Below the pieces are notes generated by a model. The model was not told where the DNA came from, searched no databases, and saw nothing but the letters and a program-made list of their open reading frames with translations. From assembly GCA_963718305.1 (NCBI GenBank), contig CAVQZG010000018.1:573724-637723 (forward strand): DNA of 64,000 nt. Direction: 5' to 3'. Made by a program: the position numbers and the translations under genes. The stretch is from RYN-230 sp963718305 (lineage in GTDB: Bacteria; Actinomycetota; Actinomycetes; Streptosporangiales; Streptosporangiaceae). Positions 49,561 to 57,797 of the stretch are shown in pieces (within the stretch, counting starts at the first letter, position 1; the number at the start of each line of letters is the position of its first letter).

Positions 49561-50142
49561 TCAGCGGTGAGCGACGAGGCCGCGGACCGTGGTGGTGAGC
49601 ACGTCGAGCCCGCGGTCGGCGTCGATCCGGCCCGCGCGGACCTCTCCGGCGCAGGCGTGGATCAGTGCGAAGCAGCTGGCCACCAGCCAGCCCGCGGGCA
49701 GGTCGGTGCGGAACGAGCCGTCGGCCTGGCCCCGTTCGACCAGGTCGCGGACGCGCTCGTGCGCGGATTCGTGAGTCCGGGTTAGCGCGTCCGGGCTGAG
49801 CTGGCTGGCCGCGGCCGCGGCCATGGCGCCGTAGCGGTCGAGTTGCTGCCAGCCCGCCGCGAGTACCCGTTCCAGCGCCTCGGGCGGCGGCCCGCTGTCT
49901 GGCTGGGCCTGGTCCAGCGCCGCCGTGGTGCGGCCGACCGCCCGCCGCACCACCGCCTCCAGCAGCGCCTCGGAGGTGGGGAAGTGTGCGTAGACGGTGA
50001 CCCGGGAGACTCCGGCTTCGATGGCGACCGCCGACACGCTCGGCTGGCCGCGCTGGTCCAGCAGATCCTCGGCTGCGTCGAGGATGGCCTGGACGTTCCG
50101 CTCAGCGGTGGCCCGCCGGTGGTCCGTGGCTGGTGCTTCCAC
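49561..50142 (-). CDS. TetR/AcrR-family transcriptional regulator
   Basis: 193 aa. HTH at about residues 15-60: VQAILDAAEDLLDQRGQPSVSAVAIEAGVSRVTVYAHFPTSEALLEAVV. The ligand domain has AGWQQLDRYGAMAAAAASQLSPDALTRTHESAHERVRDLVERGQADGSFR, typical of the SgcR/AcrR-like group. It lies downstream of denD on the same strand (95-bp gap), so it could regulate the acid-sugar genes, though the distance leaves this open. Confidence 0.9.
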   Translation of the reverse strand: MEAPATDHRRATAERNVQAILDAAEDLLDQRGQPSVSAVAIEAGVSRVTVYAHFPTSEALLEAVVRRAVGRTTAALDQAQPDSGPPPEALERVLAAGWQQLDRYGAMAAAAASQLSPDALTRTHESAHERVRDLVERGQADGSFRTDLPAGWLVASCFALIHACAGEVRAGRIDADRGLDVLTTTVRGLVAHR

Positions 50143-50237
50143 CTGGCCCCCTCTCTCCTGGCCCTCTCCCTCCGGAACAGGCTGACACTCATGTTAACCC
50201 TGATCGGTGCCGGGCGGTCTGGCCCGGGGCTGAGGGG

Positions 50238-51242
50238 TTAGGCGGGGTGGGTCTCGGCCTGGTGCTGGCGGATGATCGAGGTGAAGTCGGGGTCGGCGGT
50301 CAGGCCCAGGCCGGCCGCCCGGTCCGAGTGGAAACGGGAGGCCCAGCCCGACACCATTCCCGCCACCACCGGGTCCGGGACCCAGTCGATGAGGCTGGTC
50401 ACCGCGGGGCCGGCCACCCGCTCCAGCGCGGCGACCATGTCCCCGACCGTCACCGTGAGGCCGGGCATGGTCACCGCGGTACGGCCGCCCCACACCTCGT
50501 CCGGCGACGAGAGGGCGCACCGCAGCGCCTCGATGGCCCGGGCCGGGGCGGCCAGCGCCACCTCGGCCGCCGGATCGACCGGGCAGACCGCGCGCTGGCC
50601 CGCGAGCGGCTCGCGGATGATGCCCGACATGAAGCCCGAGGCGGCGGCGTTGGGCCGGCCGGGGCGCACGCTGACCGTCATCAGCCGGATGCTCCGCCCG
50701 CGCAAGAACCCCTTGCGGGTGTAGTCGGCCACCAACTGCTCGCCGATGAACTTCTGGATCCCGTAGCTGGTCTGCGGGTTCGGCAGCGTGCCGTCCTGCA
50801 CCACGGCCGGGAGCGGCAGCTCGGGAGACCCGCCGAACACCGCGATCGAACTGGAGTAGACCACCAGCGGGCTGGTGCCCACCGCGCGGCAGGCGGCCAG
50901 CAGCGCCTCGGTGGCGTGCAGGTTCGCCCGGATACCCAGGTCGAAGTCGGCCTCGCACTCCCCGCTGACCGCGGCGGCCAGGTGGAACACCACGTCGGCG
51001 CCGGCCAGCGCCTCCCGCCCGGACTGCCCGGGGGCCACCAGGCCGGCCAGCTCGCCCTCGGCCACCGCGACCCGCGGGTCGGCCGCCAGGTCCGGCGGCG
51101 CTGGGGCCTGGTCGAGGAGGGTTACCCGGGCCAGCGGCCGGGCCCCGGCGCCCGCTACGTCGATCGAGCCGGCGGCGAGCAGGTCCCGGGCCAGCCGGGA
51201 GCCGAGGAACCCGGCCCCACCGGTAATCACCACGTTCGCCAC
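50238..51242 (-). CDS. denD: D-erythronate dehydrogenase (DenD)-like NAD-dependent epimerase/dehydratase family
   Basis: 334 aa extended SDR: VVITGGAGFLGSRLARDLL, ADVVFHLAAAVSGECEADFDLGIRANLHATEALLAACR, then VVYSSSIAVFGG and the YGIQKFIGE Tyr/Lys. The VSGECEADFDLG and TSYGIQKFIGEQLV blocks are those of DenD, which oxidises D-erythronate at C2 in the tetronate pathway. Divergent from the DUF1537 kinase gene, which belongs to the same pathway family. Gene symbol assigned from family resemblance and context. Confidence 0.85.
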   Translation of the reverse strand: MANVVITGGAGFLGSRLARDLLAAGSIDVAGAGARPLARVTLLDQAPAPPDLAADPRVAVAEGELAGLVAPGQSGREALAGADVVFHLAAAVSGECEADFDLGIRANLHATEALLAACRAVGTSPLVVYSSSIAVFGGSPELPLPAVVQDGTLPNPQTSYGIQKFIGEQLVADYTRKGFLRGRSIRLMTVSVRPGRPNAAASGFMSGIIREPLAGQRAVCPVDPAAEVALAAPARAIEALRCALSSPDEVWGGRTAVTMPGLTVTVGDMVAALERVAGPAVTSLIDWVPDPVVAGMVSGWASRFHSDRAAGLGLTADPDFTSIIRQHQAETHPA

Positions 51243-51417
51243 GGCGTCTCCGTCCGGCCCGAGGGTCTGGAATACAGTGCGATCTTAGGCAGTGCTGATG
51301 GCCGGGCCGCGATCCAGAGCCCGGATCCGGTGGCCGCATCTGCCGCACCCGGCCGTGGACCCGGCGCGGGGAGAGCACGCGAATCCCGGAGACCGCAGGC
51401 GCAGGGAGGGGGCCAGG

Positions 51418-52902
51418 GTGCTGGGGGACAGGCGGCCGGACGCGGCCGAGGTGTTTGCCGGGCTGCCTCCGGCCCGCCCCGGCGACGAGGGTCTCCGCGA
51501 ATCGATCCGCGCCACCCGGGCGGCCGGTGACCTGCTCCTGGGGGTCCTCGACGACGACCCGACCGGATCGCAGGCCGTGCATGACGTCCAGGTCGTGACC
51601 GTGCTGGAGGAAGACGCCTACGCCGCGGCGCTGGCCGGGCCGGGCGCCACGTGTTTCGTGCTGACCAACTCGCGCAGCCTGGGCGGGCCGGCCGCCGCCG
51701 AGCTGACCACCCGGGCCGCCCGCGGCCTGATCACGGTGGCGGGACGGCGCGGGACCCGCATCCAGCTGATCAGCCGGAGCGACTCCACGTTGCGCGGCCA
51801 CGTGATGGCGGAGGTCACCGCGCTGCAGGCGGTCCGGCGGGACATGGTCGGCCGCGGCTATGACGGCGTGCTGCTGGTTCCGGCGTTCCTGGAGGCAGGC
51901 CGGGTGACCGCGGCCGATATCCACTGGGCTCGCACGGCCGCCGGGCTGATCCCGGTCGGTGAAACCGAATTCGCGAAGGACACTGCGTTCGGGTATGGCG
52001 CTTCGGACCTGCGGGTTTTCGTTGCGGAAAAAAGCGGGGGGACGATCCAGCCGGAGGATGTGCGCAGCATCAGCCTCGCGGATATCCGGCTCGGCGGGCC
52101 GGGCCGGGTACGCGAGGTGCTGGCGAGCGCGGCGGGCGGGGCGTGGGTGGTGGTCAACGCCACTGAGTACTCCGACCTGGAGACGGTGGCCCGCGCGGTG
52201 CTGGACGCCGAGCGTGAGGGACAGTCGTTCCTGTTCCGCACCGGGCCGTCGTTCGTGCGCGCGCTGAGCGGCCTGGGGCCCAAGCCGCCCCTGCGCGGAG
52301 CGCAGATCTGGGGGGCGGACGGGGGAGTGCGGGCCGGGGCGGGCGGGCACGGCCTGGTCGTGGTCGGCTCGCATGTCGGGCAGACCAGCCGGCAGGTGGC
52401 CGCGCTCCGGGCACGCGCCGTCACCACGGACATCGAGCTCGACGTGCCCGCGGTACTGGCCGGCGGCCTGGACGTGGCCGGCGGCCCGGTGGTGGCCAGT
52501 ACCGCGCGGCGGGTCACCGCGGCCCTGGGTCACTCGGACGTGCTGCTGTACACCAGCCGCGCGGTCGTGACGGCCCCCGACGCGGCGGGCAGCCTCACGA
52601 TCGCCCGCACCGTGTCCGCGGCCCTGTCCCGGATCGTCCGCGACGCACTGGCCGCCCGGCCCGCCTGGGTGATCGCCAAGGGCGGCATCACCTCGCACGA
52701 CGTGATGCTGCACGGGCTGGGGATCCGCCGCGCAGAGGTGGCCGGCCAGTTGTTCCCCGGGACGGTCTCGGTCTTCCGGCCGCTCGACGCCGCCCCGGAG
52801 GCGGTCGGGATGCCGTTCGTGGTCTTCGCCGGCAACGTCGGTGACGACGGCACGCTGGCGCAGGTGGTGGCGATTCTCCATGGCGAGCAGGAGGTTCCGT
52901 GA
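51418..52902 (+). CDS. Four-carbon acid sugar kinase, DUF1537 family (OtnK/DtnK-like)
   Basis: 494 aa from the GTG at 51418, preceded by GGGAGGGGGC; the longer frame upstream is not homologous. N-domain: LLLGVLDDDPTGSQAVHDVQVVTVL and RIQLISRSDSTLRGHVMAEV, then a C-terminal nucleotide-binding domain with VVVGSHVGQTSRQV, ARPAWVIAKGGITSHDVMLHGLGIRRAEVAGQLFPGTVSVF and FAGNVGDDG. DUF1537 kinases phosphorylate 3-oxo-tetronates (OtnK) or D-threonate/erythronate (DtnK); which applies is not decided. Overlaps the dehydrogenase that follows by 4 bp. Confidence 0.9.
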   Translation: MLGDRRPDAAEVFAGLPPARPGDEGLRESIRATRAAGDLLLGVLDDDPTGSQAVHDVQVVTVLEEDAYAAALAGPGATCFVLTNSRSLGGPAAAELTTRAARGLITVAGRRGTRIQLISRSDSTLRGHVMAEVTALQAVRRDMVGRGYDGVLLVPAFLEAGRVTAADIHWARTAAGLIPVGETEFAKDTAFGYGASDLRVFVAEKSGGTIQPEDVRSISLADIRLGGPGRVREVLASAAGGAWVVVNATEYSDLETVARAVLDAEREGQSFLFRTGPSFVRALSGLGPKPPLRGAQIWGADGGVRAGAGGHGLVVVGSHVGQTSRQVAALRARAVTTDIELDVPAVLAGGLDVAGGPVVASTARRVTAALGHSDVLLYTSRAVVTAPDAAGSLTIARTVSAALSRIVRDALAARPAWVIAKGGITSHDVMLHGLGIRRAEVAGQLFPGTVSVFRPLDAAPEAVGMPFVVFAGNVGDDGTLAQVVAILHGEQEVP

Positions 52903-53789
52903 TGCGAGTCGGCTGGCTCGGGCTGGGCGCGATGGGCGCGCCGATGGCGGGCTGCCTGGCCGGGGCGGGTCATGCGGTCGCGGCCTATGACATCGTGCCG
53001 GGGCGGGCCGCGGCGCTGGCCGGGGACGGGATGGAGGCCGCGGACAGCATTCCCGGGGCTGTCCGGGACGCGGAGCTCGTCGCGATCATGGTCGCCACCG
53101 GGGATCAGGTGGACCAGGTCCTCTTCGGTTCGGGCGGCGCGGCCGGAACCCTGGCGGCCGGGACCGTCGTGGTGATCATGGCCACGGTCGGTCCCGAGGT
53201 CGTCGCGGAGGTCGCCGCCCGTCTCGGCGGCGGCGGCGGCGTCACCGTGGTCGATGCGCCGGTGTCCGGTGGGGTGCAGCGCGCCGCCGCGGGCGATTTG
53301 CTGATCATGGTGTCCGGGGCGGACGACGCGGTCGGCCGGGCCCGGCCGCTCCTGGACGTGCTGGCCCGCAGTGCCCCGGTGGTCGGCCCGGCCCCGGGGG
53401 ACGGCCAGCGGATGAAGCTGGTCAACCAGTTGCTGTGCGGGGTACACATTGCCGCCGCGGCTGAGGCGCTGGCCTTCGCGGAGTCGCTTGGCCTGGACCC
53501 CGGCGAGTGCTGGCGGGTGCTGCGGGACGGGGCCGCGGCGTCGTTCATGTTCGAGGACCGGGGAGCCCGGATGGCCGGCCGGGAGTTCCAGCCGCCGCGC
53601 AGCGCCCTGGACATCTTCGTGAAGGACATGGGCCTGGTCAGCGCGGCGGCGGAGCACGCGGGCGCCGCCGCGCCGCTCACCGCGGTCACCCGGCGGCTGT
53701 ACGAGGAGGGTCACGAACGGGGGCTTGGCCGGCTCGACGACGCGGCGCTGATCGAGGTGCTGCGCCAGGACCGGCCGCCGGCTGGCTAG
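52899..53789 (+). CDS. 3-hydroxyisobutyrate/L-threonate dehydrogenase-like (LtnD type)
   Basis: 296 aa from GTG 52899 (or ATG 52902). Beta-hydroxyacid dehydrogenase: RVGWLGLGAMGAPMAGCLAGAGHAVAAYD (cofactor site), VVDAPVSGGVQRAAAGDLLIMVSG (substrate site), GQRMKLVNQLLCGVHIAAAAEALAFAESLG with the catalytic Lys, and FVKDMGLVSAAA. Linked by a 4-bp overlap to the DUF1537 kinase, which fits L-threonate dehydrogenase feeding 3-oxo-tetronate to that kinase. Alternative: another 2- or 3-hydroxyacid substrate. Confidence 0.88.
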   Translation: MMRVGWLGLGAMGAPMAGCLAGAGHAVAAYDIVPGRAAALAGDGMEAADSIPGAVRDAELVAIMVATGDQVDQVLFGSGGAAGTLAAGTVVVIMATVGPEVVAEVAARLGGGGGVTVVDAPVSGGVQRAAAGDLLIMVSGADDAVGRARPLLDVLARSAPVVGPAPGDGQRMKLVNQLLCGVHIAAAAEALAFAESLGLDPGECWRVLRDGAAASFMFEDRGARMAGREFQPPRSALDIFVKDMGLVSAAAEHAGAAAPLTAVTRRLYEEGHERGLGRLDDAALIEVLRQDRPPAG

Positions 53790-53823
53790 CCGCCGCGTCC
53801 TGATAGCGCGGCGTCCGGGCCAG

Positions 53824-53871
53824 CACCGGGTTCTGGATGGCACCGGTTCTGGATGGCACCGGGTTCTGGTG
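53824..53871 (+). repeat. 16-17-bp tandem repeat, three copies
   Basis: Units CACCGGGTTCTGGATGG (53824), CACCGGTTCTGGATGG (53841) and the partial CACCGGGTTCTGGTG (53857) stand directly before the 26-bp palindrome of the MarR-GNAT gene. Non-coding; may be slippage-derived or an additional binding array. Confidence 0.85.
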
Positions 53872-53879
53872 CACGGCCA

Positions 53880-53905
53880 CATTCTCTGACTAAAGTCAGA
53901 GAATG
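53880..53905. promoter_or_regulatory. 26-bp palindrome over the MarR-GNAT start codon
   Basis: CATTCTCTGACT (53880-53891), a central AA, then the exact complement AGTCAGAGAATG ending on the G of the ATG (53903-53905). A clear candidate autoregulatory operator of the MarR-type protein it precedes. A start codon inside the site leaves no room for a ribosome site downstream of the operator, suggesting a leaderless message. Confidence 0.8.
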
Positions 53906-54800
53906 GATGCCTCCATGATCAGCCAGGTCCGGCGGTTCAACCGGACCGTCACCCAGCGGGTCGGTGCGCTCGATGACGAGTTCCTGGCCCGGGACCGCCC
54001 GCTCGGGCAGGCGCGGCTGCTGTGGGAGATCGGCCCGGATGGCGCGGATGTCCGGTCGCTGCGGGCCCGGCTGGACCTGGACTCGGGTTACCTGAGCCTG
54101 GCTGCTCCGCGCGCTGGAGGCGGACGGGCTGGTCGCCGTGGACGGCAGCGGGGCGGACGGGCGGGTGCGCACGGCCCGGCTCACCGCCGACGGCCGGGCC
54201 GAGCGGGCCGAGCTCGACCGGCGTGCCGACGGGGCGGCCGACTCGATCCTGGCCCCGCTCAGCGGGTCCCAGCGAGCCCGGCTGGTCAGCGCGATGGCCG
54301 AGGTGGAGCGGCTCCTGGTGGCGTCGGCGGTCGAGGTCGCCGTGCGCTCGCCCGCGGATCCGGCCGCCCGCGCCTGCGTGCAGGCCTACTTCGACGAACT
54401 GGGCCGCCGGTTCGACCGCGGCTTCGATCCGGGGCGGAGCCTCCCGGCCGAGGACCAGGAAATGACCCTGCCTGCGGGGCTGTTCCTGGTCGCCACCCTG
54501 CACTCCGAGGCGGTGGGCTGTGGTGGGCTCAAGTTCCACGGTGACGCGCCCGCCGAGCTCAAGCGGATGTGGGTCGCCCCGGCCGCGCGCGGGCTGGGGC
54601 TCGGCCGGCGGCTGCTGGCCGAGCTGGAGAGCCGCGCCGCCGCGCACGGGGTTACCGTGCTGCGGCTGGAGACCAACGGCAGCCTGGCCGAGGCGATCAG
54701 CCTGTACCGGGCGTCCGGTTATCGCGAGGTCGACGCGTTCAGCGACGAGCCCTACGCGCAGCACTGGTTCGAGAAGACCCTGGATCCCGCCGACGCTTGA
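53903..54800 (+). pseudogene. MarR-GNAT bifunctional regulator/acetyltransferase, single frameshift
   Basis: N-terminal MarR winged helix MDASMISQVRRFNRTVTQRV, LARDRPLGQARLLWEIGPDGADVRSLRARLDLDSGYLS, then a shift at 54098-54101 (one extra base in AGCCTGGCTG) into LLRALEADGLVAVDGSGADGRVRTARLTADG. The GNAT domain follows (ETNGS and WVAPAARGLGLGRRLLAELE acetyl-CoA loop, AISLYRASGYREVDAFSDEPYAQHWFEK). Removing the extra base gives about 298 aa, the normal size of the family. Either inactivated or a sequence error. Confidence 0.8.
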
Positions 54801-54821
54801 CGCTTTGGATCACGGCGGCGC

Positions 54822-54849
54822 TTGACACATTCCTATATGGGCATATGAT
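54822..54849 (+). promoter_or_regulatory. Sigma70-like promoter, TTGACA-N16-TATGAT, leaderless
   Basis: TTGACA (54822-54827) and TATGAT (54844-54849) with 16-bp spacing, near the vegetative consensus. The predicted start falls on or next to the ATG at 54856. The spacer and -10 contain TATAT-GGGC-ATAT, a likely ArsR autoregulatory dyad. Confidence 0.75.
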
Positions 54850-54855
54850 GCTGTC

Positions 54856-55212
54856 ATGGCGAGAGCAGCGACGACAGCAGATGCGTTCAACGCGGTGGCT
54901 GAGCCGCGGCGGCGGGAGATCCTGGATCTGCTGGCCGCCGGGGAACGGCCGGTGAACGACCTGGTCGCGCTGCTCGGGCTGGCTCAGCCGCTGGTGTCCA
55001 AGCACCTGCGGGTGCTGCGCGAGGTCGGCCTGGTGGACGTCCGCGGGGACGGGCGGCAGCGGGTCTACCGGCTCAACGCCGTGCCGCTGAAACCGATCTA
55101 CGACTGGGTGAGGCCGTACGAGCAGGCCTGGTCGCAGCGCTTCAGCCAGCTGGACACCGTGCTGGAAGAACTCAAGGCAGAGGAGGACGGGGAGAATGGC
55201 CGTGACAAGTAG
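54856..55212 (+). CDS. ArsR-family winged-helix regulator paired with an SRPBCC protein
   Basis: 118 aa. DAFNAVAEPRRREILDLLAAGERPVNDLVALLGLAQPLVSKHLRVLREVGLVDVRGDGRQRVYRLNAVPLKPI (read in order) is the SdpR-like ArsR subtype with recognition helix QPLVSKHLRVL. No metal-binding cysteines. Overlaps the SRPBCC gene by 17 bp; the ArsR-AHSA1 pair is a common actinobacterial arrangement in which the SRPBCC protein may bind the effector ligand. Leaderless promoter directly upstream. Confidence 0.92.
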   Translation: MARAATTADAFNAVAEPRRREILDLLAAGERPVNDLVALLGLAQPLVSKHLRVLREVGLVDVRGDGRQRVYRLNAVPLKPIYDWVRPYEQAWSQRFSQLDTVLEELKAEEDGENGRDK

Positions 55213-55681
55213 CCGCCGGGCAGTGGTGACCCTGCCGGAGGACACGCAGATCCTGATCACCCGGGAGTTCGACGCTCCCGCCCGCCTGGTCTACCGGGCC
55301 TGGACCGAACCGGACCTGGTCCGGCGCTGGTGGAGCGGGGACCGGGGCGAAGTGACCAGCGTGGACATCGACCTGCGGGTCGGCGGCGCCTGGCGCTTCG
55401 TGATGACCGCGAACGCCGGATTCGAGGTCGCCTTCCACGGCGAGTACCGGGAGATCGCCCCGGCTGAGCGGATGGTCTGGACTGAGGTCTTCGAGGGGGT
55501 GCCCGACGCGCAGGCGCTGTGCACGATCACGTTCACCGAGGCAGGCGGGCTGACCACGGTCCAGATGCTCGTGCAGCACACCAGCCAGGAGCACCGGGAC
55601 ATGCACATCAACTCCGGGATGGAAGACGGCATGCAGGAGGCCCTGGACCAGCTGGAGGAGGTCGCGCGCTCGCTGCGCTGA
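55196..55681 (+). CDS. SRPBCC (AHSA1-like) domain protein
   Basis: 161 aa from the ATG at 55196, inside the ArsR gene. START/Bet v1-like cavity fold: ILITREFDAPARLVYRAWTEPDLVRRWWSGDRGEVTSVDIDLRVGGAWRFVM, then HGEYREIAPAERMVWTEVFEG and a long C-terminal helix MEDGMQEALDQLEEVARSL. Such proteins bind hydrophobic ligands; partner of the ArsR regulator it is coupled to. Confidence 0.9.
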   Translation: MAVTSSRRAVVTLPEDTQILITREFDAPARLVYRAWTEPDLVRRWWSGDRGEVTSVDIDLRVGGAWRFVMTANAGFEVAFHGEYREIAPAERMVWTEVFEGVPDAQALCTITFTEAGGLTTVQMLVQHTSQEHRDMHINSGMEDGMQEALDQLEEVARSLR

Positions 55682-55706
55682 GCAGCCCGCCGCAGGCCGC
55701 GCCCGG

Positions 55707-56597
55707 TCAGCCGGGCGCGGCCTCCGGGTGCTGGGAGGCCGCCGCCGCCGGGTCGAGGTCGGAGACCTGGAGCAGGTGCGCGGGTTCCGGGGGGAACGGT
55801 GCGGTGCTGTTGATCTGCAGGGTGGAACTGACGTGCAGCAACTCGCCCGGGTCCAGCAGCCGCCAGCCGGGATCGTCATCCATCCGCTCACTGGCCACGA
55901 TCACCGACGGCTGGTGCGCCAGGTGCGCGGACCGGGCGTGGATACGGTGGCTGGTCGCGTCGAGGGCCCGGCCGGTCCCGGCGCCTGCCCGGCCCCCGGC
56001 CGGGCGGTCCAGCACGTACAGCTCATGGGTGGCCGGGTAGCGCAGCGCCCACAGGCCGGTCGCGGTGATGAGCACCAGGTTGAGCGCGTACACGGGCAGC
56101 CGGGCGCTGATCCAGCTGACCGCCGCGGTCAGGCCGGCGGTCACGTCGCCGCCGTGGCGCCTGGTCTCCGCCGTGACCAGCGCGAAGATCCGCTCGCTGT
56201 CCGTCTCCCCGGCCACCAGGCCGGCCGCGCCCAGGCCGGCCAGGTGCCGGTCCAGGCCGGGAAGGCCCTGCACCACGCCGTTGTGCGCGAACAGCCGCCC
56301 GTCCTGCTCGAACGGGTGGGTGTTGGCCATCGTGTGCGCGCCGGTGCTGGCGTAGCGGACGTGGGCCACGAACGTGGTGCCCCGCAGGTCCTGGGCCGCC
56401 GTCGCGAACTGCGCGTCCTCCCAGGCCGCGATGGGCTGCTTGCTGACCTCGGGCCGGCCGTCGGGCCCGAACGCGGCGACCCCGGCGCCGTCCGGGTTGC
56501 GGTGGCTCTGCGCCTGCAGGCTGTCCGGGGCGTCGATAAGCCAGAACGTGGCCGGCACGTCCTGCGTGCCGGCGTGCAGCCCGAACAAACGGCACAT
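55707..56597 (-). CDS. Class II glutamine amidotransferase (YafJ/EgtC-like)
   Basis: 296 aa. The N-terminal nucleophile Cys2 (MCRLFGLHAG), SHRNPDGAGVAAFG, FVAHVRYASTGAHTMANTHPF and FAHNGVVQG are the Ntn-hydrolase glutaminase motifs. ETDSERIFALVT follows. No synthase domain is attached. Homologues include EgtC, which acts on an ergothioneine intermediate, but no egt genes are nearby, so the substrate is open. Followed by the GPP34 gene on the same strand (upstream in transcription). Confidence 0.9.
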   Translation of the reverse strand: MCRLFGLHAGTQDVPATFWLIDAPDSLQAQSHRNPDGAGVAAFGPDGRPEVSKQPIAAWEDAQFATAAQDLRGTTFVAHVRYASTGAHTMANTHPFEQDGRLFAHNGVVQGLPGLDRHLAGLGAAGLVAGETDSERIFALVTAETRRHGGDVTAGLTAAVSWISARLPVYALNLVLITATGLWALRYPATHELYVLDRPAGGRAGAGTGRALDATSHRIHARSAHLAHQPSVIVASERMDDDPGWRLLDPGELLHVSSTLQINSTAPFPPEPAHLLQVSDLDPAAAASQHPEAAPG

Positions 56598-56606
56598 GCT
56601 TCCCGC

Positions 56607-57533
56607 CTACCCCTGGCCACCGTGGTCAGCCGCGCCGTGGGCGCCCGGGACGTGGATACCTCCCACGCGGGTGCCCACGACGTCGGAGGCGACCACCGCG
56701 CCGTCTTCGATCACCGCGGTCAGGGCGTGCACCGTGGCCGCGATGACCTCTTCCATGGCCAGCAGCGATGGCGGCCCCGGACCTCCCCCGGCGGCGCTCT
56801 CCCGGACCAGTTCGCCGGCCGCGTCCCCGGCCGCCGGGCCAGCCTCCAGCCCGGCCGGAGGCACCCGGCCGCTCCCGGTGCCCTGCCCCGCCGTGGCCTG
56901 GGTGATGACTTGCTGCCGGGCGATCTGGGCCATCCGTGCCCGCGAGGCCCGTCCCTCCCGGCCGGGGTAGAGCACGTCGCCCAGCCCGATCGCGCGGGCC
57001 AGGCCGGCCAGGGCCACCGGGGCGAGGTCGGCCGGTGCTTCGGCGGCCGGTGATCCGGCGGTGGGCGTGCCGGCGGCGGGTGTCCCGGCGGACTGCACGA
57101 CGGCACCCAGCCGCGACCGGGCCGCGGCTGCCCGCGACGCGTCGATCACCTGGTAGCGCGGGGTCCCGAGGATCCGGCTGGACTCCAGGCGAAGCGCCCC
57201 GGCTGAGGTCAGCCGGGCGGCATACGCGGCCCGGATCCCGCGCCGCGGGAGGCCCACCCAGGTTTCCGGCCGCGGCGGGACGGCTGACCCGGCCAGGCTG
57301 AGCAGCGCGGCGTCCAGTTCCGCGTCGCCGGTGGCGGTCCGGTCCGGCACGACGATCCGGCCCTCATCGATCCAGGCCCGTCCGGCCGCCGCCAGCCTGA
57401 TCAGCTCGGACGCCATCAGCCCGGAGTCGATCCGCCCGCGGGTCATGAGCTTCCCGTCCCGCGGCCGGATCGACAGCAAGAACAGGTCCTCGCCCAGGGC
57501 GGCGAGCGCGGGGCCGGACACGGACGGGTCCAT
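56607..57533 (-). CDS. GPP34 (GOLPH3/Vps74-like) family protein
   Basis: 308 aa. N-terminal LGEDLFLLSIRPRDGKLMTRGRIDSGLMASELIRLAAAGRAWIDEGRIVV then TGDAELDAALLSLAGS is the GPP34 pattern of actinobacterial relatives of the eukaryotic PI4P-binding Golgi protein. Ala/Gly/Pro-rich stretches interrupt the C-terminal half (around residues 145-165 and 215-245). It probably binds membrane phospholipid; the bacterial role is not settled. Located 9 bp before the glutamine amidotransferase gene, so the two are likely co-transcribed. Confidence 0.85.
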   Translation of the reverse strand: MDPSVSGPALAALGEDLFLLSIRPRDGKLMTRGRIDSGLMASELIRLAAAGRAWIDEGRIVVPDRTATGDAELDAALLSLAGSAVPPRPETWVGLPRRGIRAAYAARLTSAGALRLESSRILGTPRYQVIDASRAAAARSRLGAVVQSAGTPAAGTPTAGSPAAEAPADLAPVALAGLARAIGLGDVLYPGREGRASRARMAQIARQQVITQATAGQGTGSGRVPPAGLEAGPAAGDAAGELVRESAAGGGPGPPSLLAMEEVIAATVHALTAVIEDGAVVASDVVGTRVGGIHVPGAHGAADHGGQG

Positions 57534-57797
57534 GACGCTGACAGTAATCCCAGCGATGCCGCCCAGGCCACGGCCACGAGAAGCGGACCCGCACGCTGCC
57601 CTGGCGTCCGCGTACGAGGTCAGCGCCGGTGCCCGGCGGATATCGGGCCGGCTCTTCCCGGGCAGGCTGGGATACCTTCTTTAGAGAGGGCAGGTTAGAG
57701 GGCAGGGACGCCACCGTGCCCCAGCATGGGCGTCACCGGCGAGGGCCGGCGGAGACCTGGTGCCCGCGATGCGGGACCGGGCGAGGAGGAGTGCAGC

